NCBI GenBank assembly: GCA_022818135.1 | Contig: JAFMSR010000012.1 | Coordinates: 6,073,768 to 6,137,767, forward strand | Length of the DNA: 64,000 bases | Direction: 5' to 3' | From: Saxidomus purpurata | Taxonomy: Eukaryota > Mollusca > Bivalvia > Venerida > Veneridae | Position numbers and translations under genes: made by a program | In this document: positions 56,401 to 64,000 of the stretch, piece by piece | How positions within the stretch are numbered: the stretch's first letter is position 1 | How the letters are laid out: every line of letters begins with the position of its first letter | Notes under the pieces: generated by a model | Database searches by the model: none | Seen by the model: only the letters and a program-made list of their open reading frames with translations | What the model was told of the DNA's origin: nothing

Positions 56401-59400
56401 AGAAGAAGATTTTTAAAGGTTTTCCTATATAAGCCTATGTAAACTAAAGTCCCCCCATGTAAGGGTCAATTTTGACCCGTGTCATAATTTGAAAAAGCTT
56501 CATGCAAGGTAGATGTTGTCTAGAAAGTGTCCAACATTCCAAGATATCTAAGCTCTAAGGCCTTGGTGGATTCAGAGGAAGATTTTTTAAGTTTTTCCTA
56601 TTTGTTGCCATACTACTAAAGTTCTGTCTTTGAATGGAATTCTTTTGCCAACATTGATAGAAAAATAGCCAGATAACAGCCCTGCAAAGTATCATCAAAA
56701 TTATTTACGTTACCTATATGTTCCTATGCACCTAAGATTGAAATGGTGGACGGACGGACAGAGATGGACAGACAGACAGACGGTGTGGTTTTAGTATGCC
56801 ACCCTTGGGTGCATAAAAAACCATTATGTCTAAAACCAAATTATGCATTCTATACAAACAGGGCCAAGAGGCATACACCAGATTTTATGAATAAATGTAG
56901 TTACAACTTGCTTCTAGTGTTGCAATCACTAGATTATAGTTATATACCAAATATGCTTTTCCTTTCCTACGCCTTGTGTTAAATTACAAATGACCATGGG
57001 CGAAGGTCAGTCTATGCAACTGGGGCATAATTTGAACAAACAATTTAAGAGGTCTACTAGGCAATGCTACTCCATTCAAGAAGATATAGGCATTATGGTA
57101 TCAGAAAGAGATAAACTTTCCTATATCAACCTTGTCAAGTGCCATCAATGGCGGGTCAATTTTATGTCTGCATTAATGTTTAACAATCTTGGTAGAGGTC
57201 ATCTAGCCAATGCTATATCTGGTAAAGTATCTAAGCTCTTGGCCTTGGTTTTATAGAAGAAGATTTATACATCGATGTGTAAATATGCCATACAACAAAG
57301 TACACACAATGTTGATTAAAGCAATCAAAAGCACCAGAGGGCATTATCAAAAATCTTGGATCAGGTGCAAGGTCAATGCTACAATCTAAATTTCAAAACA
57401 AATACTGCATCAGACTTGAGCTATTTCATAAGTTTTGCCTATCATGGTTTATCTTGACACCCCGCGGGGTTTACAGATTTTGACCCAGGGTTATAATTTA
57501 CCCTTTGAAAGGTCACATTGATTTATTGCTAAGAATGTGCTCAAAATCATAGCTGGATGCCTTGTAGTTCACATATAAGAAGATAAGTTTTCAAAGTTTT
57601 TTCTATATATTGACAAAATACAAATTAAGATATACATACCTGAAAGGGTGGATTTTAATCTTGTTGATCTTGACAAGGATAGTCAAAACTAAGATTTCTT
57701 ACAGATTTCCGGGTTTGTAAATTTCCTATGTGTTGAATGCAACAGAGTTTGTCATGGAAGGATCATTGAACATTTTTGGGTAATAACTATGGCTAGAAAT
57801 TCCATAGGGGTATTAATCAATGATTGGCCTAATGTTTTATTTGAGATCATTTGATATCTATGCTGAATGGTCTAAGATAACATCGTCAGAAGCTCCCCTG
57901 GCATAGCCAGGTGAGCTAAAAAAATCAGTTGTTGAAATTACACCAGATTTTAAGAGTAAATGTAGTTACACTGGTTCCTAATTGCAGCCAGATAAAAATG
58001 CTAACACTGTTTGGCTTTCTATGTAACCTATGTTAAATTTCAAAAAACATTAATGATATCAGTCACAGAGGCAAACTCTAACAACAATTTTCTACTACAA
58101 TCAGTCCTTTGAAGGGCAAAGATAATAATGTACATATTAAAAAACTAGTAATCACTACAAAGTGCTATCAATGGCTGTTTCCATATGCAACTTTTCATGT
58201 GTACATAACTTTTTTAACAAGTCACAAATTTATAACTTCAGTTTTTCAATGTACCATACAACATTAAGTACGCACAATGTTGATAGCACATAGCACGTTT
58301 CAAAATCTTGCATCAGTGAAAGATCAATACACAATCAAGTTGTTTCAAACATGTTGTATCATTCCTGAACTATTTCGTAAGTTTTGCATCATGGTTTACT
58401 GCAGTCAGGGAGTTTCGGTTCTTTAGATTTTGGAAACAATATCTTGCTGTCTAGTCTAAATGAAAGCTGAATGTGTCAATGTTATTACATTACAAATTTA
58501 AAGAGTAAAACTTACGCTGGTGGCTAAGTCAGCTAATAAAAATGCTAACACATGTATTGGACTGTCTCATGTACCTATAAATACAAAAATAACTCACATA
58601 TATGGAAAGTTAACAATTGATACAGCATTGTAGGGCATGAAAGTTGTGGACTTTTAAACTACTAGGCTACAAATTAATTGCTTTCCATTTGCACTTATTG
58701 GGTTCATTACTCAAACATATGATCACTGGATTATACTTGAAAACTTCCCAATTAAATTACAATAACATGAATTTTCAGTTTGTAATTAATAAATTACAAT
58801 TACTTTGAGCAAAATAATTACTTATAATTATTTAAAAAAAAAAATGCTTTAATAACATAGTTACAAGAAAGACACAGGATCTAGAAGATTTATTTTCAAC
58901 ATCAAAACATTAAATCAAACTCAGGTCAGTCTGCGTTCTGAACTACACAAACATCAGTCTCACAGAAAATTGTTCACAAGGTCTTATTATATTCAACAAA
59001 CATGAGAGCTTCAAAATTTTTGTCACTCATATAACAGCTATCAGGCCGAAAAACTTTGCCTGCAATGAGAAAAGTCTACCGATGCAGACGATGCTGGTAA
59101 AGCCAGATATTCAATTGCAAGCTTGGACAATGTTGGCAGTCTTTTTTCATTAACTAACCAATATGAAAGAGGATCTGACACATATTTCACAGTCTTCTGC
59201 TAGATACTTCTCCAGCTCTGTAATTATTCCAGAGGTATATGTCTCTGGTGTTTAGGTGTCTGCGGGATGAAACTGAATATGATGGACCATTCAATTTTTG
59301 GCTTTTTAGGTGGATACCAAAGTTGCAAGTTAAGTGAATACAGTGCGAATGGGCGGTATAACAATTTTCCTCTGTATCTCTGTGCAACAGATTATAATTA

Positions 59401-62400
59401 CATGTATTATGATGAAGCCTTTCATACTGGTAATATGTAATAACACAAAACACTTGGAACAAGTAAGACTAAATGGAAGAAACGTTGAAATTCATGTAAA
59501 ACTTACATTCGACTGATTTCTGCAAAATTTGCAAATGACGTTCTTCTAGCACCAGCTCTAAGGACTTGTGGGGGTCTCATCACAATCTTTTTCTTCTCAC
59601 CCGTAACCATTTCTGGATTCTTTTCTTTTATAATGTCAAACACCCTAGTGAGCAACTGTAACAAAGAGAGAAATAAGCATTTCAGAACTAATGCATCAAA
59701 ATTAGAACTTTTTTTTTAAACAAGAGGGCCCAGATGGCCCCTATATCGCTCACCCGAGTCCCAGTGCTCTTACCTAAGGAAGTCAATTGCTTTAGGGAGT
59801 CAGTAGTTGCTAAGGCAGTCACTCCGTGGGTGCTAGGAAAGTCACTTGTTCCAAGAGGAAGTCAGTGGTTGCTAAGGAAGTCAGTGATTGCTTGGTAAGT
59901 CAGTGGTTGCTATAGAAACTTATTGAAAACTTGGCTTCTCCTATTACATGTTATTTTGGTTTTTGACGTGGTATATGGGGATATTTTACCTGCTTCAGCA
60001 TAATATCACGTCGATTTCATATACCACGTCAAAAAACAAATAACAATTTTATTACCCTTCCCTTTCTTATGGAAGGATTCGGTTAAATTTTTATTCATTA
60101 AACGATTGAATGCAAGAGGACCGCCAGTGTCACTTCGTGAAGTCACTTTATAGCGTCACAAATCAGCACATACTAATTAAATAGGATTATAATTATATTA
60201 ACCCGATCCAGCATACTAGATTGGCTCGAGTTGGGCATTGGATCATACAGGTGTGTAGCACGAGTATAATTCAACCACGACGAGAGCCAATCTAGCTTAT
60301 GGATCACATTACTATACTAATAACCCTTTTATTATATACCTTTTGATACTTGTCTGTGCAAATAAACTATTAAATTAAAATGACATTTTAAGCATAAAAC
60401 TGAAGAAAAACTTTTCCTAGCGCCAAATTAATATACGCTGTGTGCAATGTTATTTTATTGACGTCATTGTATAAACAAGTAGTAACGACCCAGTCAAAAG
60501 TGATGTTATTAATGTCATTTGTATCCATGGGCCATAATTTGAATGCACTCTTGGTAAAGGTCACTATGCCAATTGCACGTACATGCCAAATATCTAACTT
60601 TGCCTTGTGTCTCAGGATTTTTGATTGAGTACTTTTGACAGAATATTTATTGGTATATAATAAATTGACGTGACCACCATGCGGGGACAATTTTCCCACA
60701 TGTAGCATAAGTTGAACAATTGGTAGAGGTACTTCTAAAAATGTCCATATACCAAATCTAAGATATAGGCCTGGTGGCCTACCATGTATTAATTTTTATA
60801 AGTTCTTACTTATCAGGTATTACCCTAGCAACAGACAAAATTCTGCATAAAATGGACATTGCTTGAAAAAATTTGATGAAGCTTTAGCGGAACATCCCTT
60901 ACAAGAGTCAATTCATCATTGCATGAACCTGTGGTTGTCAGACAAGTCAAATAAACCAAAAGCATGGGAACACTGATGGACGGTTCTCAATCAGCCTATA
61001 TAGAGTTTGAAGAACAACACACAAGCTCTGCCTTTGCAAATGTAAACTCAGATTTTTTGTTACTAACATGAACATTGTGCCAATTGTAGACAAGTAAAAT
61101 AAACAAGAGGAAGAAAAGGTATACTGTTAATCACTTCAGATGTTATTTGAATAAAGTTTGGTAATGAAATATTTCGCAATGCTGTTGTCATAAAAATAAG
61201 AGGCCAAGAAGGCCATATTCGTTAACCTTAGGAATCAAATCACTGTGCCTAGTTTGAAAATGACTAGACAAATGAAATAAAATACCCTAATTGGTTTTCC
61301 TATATACGATCATTGTGACAAATGATCTGTTTACCCCCATTCAGGTTATTTTGACCCCATTAAGTCAGAATTTAAAGTTTGTATCAGGGGTCATTATAAT
61401 ATTGATAAATCAATCATGGTCTCCAGGGTCATGCCCAGTGTTAGATGCCATATCCAAGCTCCAGGCCTTTGATTCAAAAAATACTTTAGATTTTTAAAAG
61501 TTTTTCCTGATATGAATATAAATTTTCCCAGGATGGACAAATTCAGTGATCACCTTGTAGAATTAAGGTTAATTTTAGATATTCAAAATTGGAACAGCTA
61601 CTTTCGTAGATGTCCCTGCAATGCTATTATGCAAAACATCTTAAATGATAATAGGCCTTTGGTCAGAGGTGAAGAATTTTAGGATAGTTTTTTCCTGATT
61701 TGTTGTACCTTCGGAAATAAAGTTCTGCATGGAATTGAATTCTTTGAAGCAATTTATGCGTAGAGTAATATGCAAAAACAACACATTCAATGAACTAGTT
61801 TATCAACATTGGCCTTGTGGTGTCAAAGGAGATGTCATTTGAATCAAAATGTTGACGGGGCTGATACAATCATCCATTAAAAAGCTCACCCTATCAAGCC
61901 AGATCAGCTAAAAACACAAGCATTTCTGCCAATTTAACAGAATTGCCAGGGTTTCTGAAGGACATACTGTTAATCACTTTTGCACATAGATCCTTATTTC
62001 ACAGTGCATTACAACCATGGTCCAGAACAAGTTATTTTCTCGGCTGGATTAGTAACAAAGGGCCATAATATTAAATACTCAAGAAACAGTTAAAGTTCTT
62101 TAAGGCACTTAGGAGCTTGATCATATATTTTGCTTTGTCTTGAATCGTAATTTTCAAGCCCCGGAAAAGGAAAAGTAAAAAAGGCATAATCTGTAATTAG
62201 TCATACGATCAGTTACAAATGATCTGTTTATCCCTGACTTGTTATCAGAGCAATTAAGTCAGAATTTAAAGTTTGTATGGTATTATTCCAAATATTGTAA
62301 ATCAAGTTATCCTCCCCCAGGACAAGGAAATGTACAAAGGATACACTTTGCATCAAGACAAAAATATAGTTCATAGTTCTTATACACGTGCACTTGCTGT

Positions 62401-63496
62401 GAATATGCAATTTGCCCAGGATGTACAAATTCATATTATTTTGTAGAATTAAGGTTAATTTTCAAGATATGCTCCAGACATTGGAAAGGCAACTTTCACT
62501 ATGGCAAAGCTTTTACTCCAAAACATTAGTTAAGATGAAGTTAAAGTTATTGATACCCCTGACTTCCTGACAACGTGATGTATTTTCGGATATGTTGTAC
62601 CTTCAGGATATAAATTTACGCAAATTTTTGAATTCTTGATGCAACTGATGCGTGAATAATAGCGAAAAAACAACACATTCAAATAATACTGTAATTAGAC
62701 AAGGGAGTTGTAATTGTGCACATACCTAACACAAAGTGCCTGATCATATGAATAAGTCGCTATCAGAATCCAACTCCAGGCGTTGCCTTTCATGCTTCCA
62801 GGCTTCAAGGAAATGTCAACAGTATCGATCTGTGACAGAAATAGATATTATAATATACCACAGTGCATTACAACAATGCAAAACAAAACGTGCTGCAATT
62901 TCTGCCAAAACACAACAGTATTGAGGTCGTACACTCTTTACTATTCTGTTGGAAAATCTAATCAAACTTTCATATAAATTATACTGTAAACAAAAGTTTC
63001 GACTAGAAATTAAACGCTAACAATAAATGTAAAAGTGATGAGAATGAAACTACAGAACATACAAATATTACCATTTCTGTCGAATATAAAAATGCAATTT
63101 TGCATGTTTTTTGTTTTTTAAGTTTCACTAAATCATGCGAAAACTCAATGCATGAATTATACAGACCCTGTTTCTATCAATTAATTGCTTGACAGATCTC
63201 CTTTGGTTTGGATAGTGTTTTGTAACAAGTTGTGCACATAGCAATCATAAATTGCAAACATTGATACAAGTTGTCGATTTTTCTATATTCAAATGTTAAA
63301 ATTTATTGATATCCGGTAAGCTTTTGAAGAACAACTCACAGTTTTCTTCCCCACCATCAGGTTCTGGTTTTGAAACCTCGTCAAAGTCAACTTTCTTCTT
63401 TTTCTTCTTCTTCATAGGGAGTGAAAGGTCTGCCTCAACCTCTGTTGTATCTGCTACCCCACCACCATCCTCCATAGCCTCCTCTCCATCTTCCTT
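53272..63496 (-). CDS. EIF2S2: eukaryotic translation initiation factor 2 subunit beta (partial, 5' end outside window)
   Basis: eIF2 beta is part of the ternary complex that delivers initiator tRNA to the 40S ribosome; its Lys boxes contact eIF5 and eIF2B. Minus-strand exons are 63340-63496 (KKKKKKK Lys box), about 62716-62836 (damaged), 59507-59655 ([31 protein letters not shown]), 58516-58574 (damaged; HVLAFLLAD), 55641-55726 ([26 protein letters not shown]) and 53272-53447 (zinc-binding CHTC...CETC domain, [15 protein letters not shown]). The four clean exons match the family closely and their phases agree where both neighbours are clean (the 55.6-53.4 kb junction gives IKEYVTC). The N-terminal exon or exons lie beyond 64000. 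The two damaged exons cannot be read without frame changes; see findings. Confidence 0.93.
53753..53948. mobile_element. ~196-bp MITE with 38-bp inverted ends
   Basis: 53753-53790 and 53911-53948 are reverse complements with about one mismatch (AAATCCCCTTGGTACAAAAA against its complement with TCC). The loop is AT-rich and non-coding. The target duplication is unclear. Located in the last intron of EIF2S2. Confidence 0.9.
53990..54700 (+). repeat. dispersed GGTCATGATTTGAAC-type repeat in EIF2S2 intron
   Basis: Three clear units: CATGATTTGAACA..., GAGGTCCACTAGGCAATGCC, AAGCTCTAGGCCTTGTGGTT, AAGATTTTTAAA..TTTTTCCTAT; a fourth, weaker one near 54560. Confidence 0.88.
54700..55640. other. EIF2S2 intron, repeat remnants, no gene
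   Basis: Short phrases such as CAAAGGGCAATAACC (55110) and AAAGGGCAAAAGCTCTG (54997) recur, suggesting another old dispersed repeat. Nothing coding. Confidence 0.5.
55641..55726 (-). CDS. EIF2S2: EIF2S2 exon encoding [15 protein letters not shown]
   Basis: Acceptor TTATTTTGACAG, donor GTGAGTATAG on the minus strand, 86 bases. Clean frame, and joins the last exon in phase to give RRYIKEYVTC, as expected for the family. Confidence 0.96.
55826..56790 (+). repeat. dispersed repeat with GGGC hairpin head, multi-unit copy
   Basis: Starts CAACAAGCGGGCAAAGATGGCCCTATATCGCTCACC, then four to five ~170-bp units (GGTCATAATTTGAACAATCT, GAGGTCCACTAGCCAATGCT, CTAAGCTCTAGGCC), then the terminal module ending TGGTGGACGGACGGACAGA. 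Units differ by only a few percent up to about 56450 and are more broken after that. Confidence 0.9.
56960..58515 (+). repeat. corrupted dispersed-repeat copies in EIF2S2 intron
   Basis: Recognisable but indel-rich relatives of the same repeat: CTGGGGCATAATTTGAACA, AGAGGTCTACTAGGCAATGCTAC, ACAATCTTGGTAGAGGTCATC, and near 57880 AGCTCCCCTGGCATAGCCAGGTGAGC. More damaged than copies at 54.0-56.4 kb. Confidence 0.6.
58516..58574 (-). CDS. EIF2S2: EIF2S2 exon, frame disrupted
   Basis: Minus strand: acceptor TTTGTATTTATAG, donor GTAAGTTTT. One frame reads [13 protein letters not shown], the counterpart of HLLAFLLAELGTS in eIF2 beta. The first third (ATGAGACAGTCCAATA) matches the LHRQPK part only with indels, and the 59-base length is two bases more than its neighbours' phases allow. 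Confidence 0.75.
59507..59655 (-). CDS. EIF2S2: EIF2S2 exon encoding [14 protein letters not shown] and the PPQVLR block
   Basis: Acceptor TCTTTGTTACAG, donor GTAAGTTTT, 149 bases, phase 0 to 2. It encodes [33 protein letters not shown] and [12 protein letters not shown] without interruption. Confidence 0.95.
59720..59935 (+). repeat. GGGCC hairpin head followed by GGAAGTCAGTGGTTGCTA repeats
   Basis: AACAAGAGGGCCCAGATGGCC then TATATCGCTCACCCGAG, then about six degenerate ~26-bp units of AAGGAAGTCAGTGGTTGCT. It is the same head as other copies but with a different body. Confidence 0.8.
59945..60330. mobile_element. MITE-like inverted repeats
   Basis: TGTTATTTTGGTTTTTGACG plus TGGTATAT (59950) pairs with ATATACCACGTCAAAAAACA plus AATAACA (60019). 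A second pair, CTAGATTGGCTC against GAGCCAATCTAG, brackets 60217-60295. Probably two nested small elements; borders uncertain. Confidence 0.6.
60520..62700 (+). repeat. corrupted dispersed-repeat copies in EIF2S2 intron
   Basis: Degraded relatives at 60530-60790 (CATAATTTGAATGCACTCTTGG, AATTGCACGTACATGCCAAATATC), 61196-61910 (AAGAGGCCAAGAAGGCCATA head; terminal module with AAGTTCTGCATGGAATTGAA) and 62080-62650. Many single-base indels relative to the consensus seen at 55.8-56.4 kb. Confidence 0.6.
62716..62836 (-). CDS. EIF2S2: EIF2S2 exon, frame disrupted
   Basis: Minus strand: acceptor TTTCTGTCACAG before 62836; reads [18 protein letters not shown] and then loses frame. The next bases match the G-S-(D/E)-x-D-Y-(T/S)-Y-(D/E) block of eIF2 beta only if three extra T residues (in GTTGG, GATTC and CTTAT) are discounted. 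The donor is uncertain: GTATGTG follows TGTTAG at 62715, while the family boundary would fall after GATCAG near 62739, next to GC. Confidence 0.7.
62840..63339. other. EIF2S2 intron, nothing recognised
   Basis: AT-rich unique sequence between two coding exons. Confidence 0.5.
63340..63496 (-). CDS. EIF2S2: EIF2S2 exon with lysine box
   Basis: Acceptor TTGAATGTACAG, donor GTGAGTTG, 157 bases, phase 0 to 1. It encodes [20 protein letters not shown], then [15 protein letters not shown], an acidic region with one Lys box, as in the eIF2 beta N-terminal half. Upstream exons are outside the window. Confidence 0.85.
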
Positions 63497-63544
63497 CTGT
63501 ACATTCAAAACAACACATGTCTAAAATATTCACTTTTACTTCAA

Positions 63545-63835
63545 AATGACAAAATAAGAGCCATAATGGCCTTATATCGCTCACCTGAAGATTTTAAAAG
63601 TTTTTCCTATTTGTTGCCATAGCAACCAGAGTTCTGCATGGAATGGATTTTTTTGAACAATTTTGATAGAGCTTCATGCAAGGAACATCCCTGCAAAGTT
63701 TCATCATTATTGGTTAAGTGGTTTCAGAGGAGATGTCTTCTGAAGGAAATGGTGGACGGACTAAGGTCTGAAGGACCCCGGACAGTGATCCTAATAGCTC
63801 ACCTTTTCTCCGAAAGGGCGACACAAAAATGACAA
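63545..63835 (+). repeat. short complete copy of the hairpin-head dispersed repeat
   Basis: AATAAGAGCCATAATGGCC, TATATCGCTCACCTGAAG, then directly the terminal module (GTTGCCATAGCAACCAGAG, GCAAGGAACATCCCTGCAAA, GGTTTCAGAGGAGATGTC, ATGGTGGACGGACTAAGG) and AGCTCACCTTTT. It shows head plus tail without the repeated body, which helps define the element borders. Confidence 0.85.
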
Positions 63836-64000
63836 AGCATTCACAAAATCGACCAAAATCTATCAAAATTAGTGTTTTTACCCCCCCAAAAAAGGTCACA
63901 CTCTCATATCTCTGTCAAATATTACCTTAACCAACAAAATTAGGTGGCATTGTCGCCGCGACCGCGACAGCATCACGACCCTTACAAAGCAAAACCATTT

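Overview
The window reads as nuclear DNA of a bivalve mollusc, probably a heterodont clam-type genome. The basis is AT-rich, intron-containing, repeat-dense sequence, CR1/Jockey-like and RTE-like LINE retrotransposons, and several dispersed repeat families of the kind familiar from bivalve genomes (tandem GGTCA-rich blocks and a GGGCC-N5-GGCCC hairpin head). The species cannot be fixed from sequence alone. About 5% of the window is host coding sequence.

1-12.4 kb is a repeat zone. It holds a 21-bp minisatellite, a GATATC palindrome cluster, a probable 615-bp solo LTR, a foldback element with two 590-bp inverted arms, a 147-bp higher-order array built of 7 x 21 bp with inverted blocks, a 5'-truncated CR1-like LINE, and a ~195-bp tandem array. 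14.1-20.7 kb is a decayed RTE-like LINE cut in two by a ~4.6-kb foldback element made of ~200-bp repeats in two opposed arms, with a candidate 8-bp target duplication.

24.7-33.0 kb (+) and 44.3-47.9 kb (+) carry two paralogous host genes. They encode four-pass proteins of the claudin/PMP22 type and share intron phases. Both have an enlarged first extracellular loop, acidic and Ser/Asp-rich in the first and very long and Pro/Lys-rich in the second. Between them lie a 24-bp minisatellite and a 50-bp satellite that is split by a nearly intact CR1-like LINE (ORF1 with esterase and zinc knuckle, ORF2 with endonuclease and RT) flanked by a 5-bp duplication.

50.6-63.5 kb (-) is most of EIF2S2 (eIF2 beta), arranged tail to tail with the second claudin-like gene. 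Its first exon or exons lie beyond the right edge. Four exons read cleanly. Two others, near 58.5 and 62.8 kb, are recognisable but carry small indels, and nearby repeats also look unusually corrupted, which suggests uncorrected sequence error in this stretch. Its introns are filled with a dispersed ~170-bp-unit repeat. No prokaryotic features, CRISPR, rRNA or convincing tRNA genes were seen.
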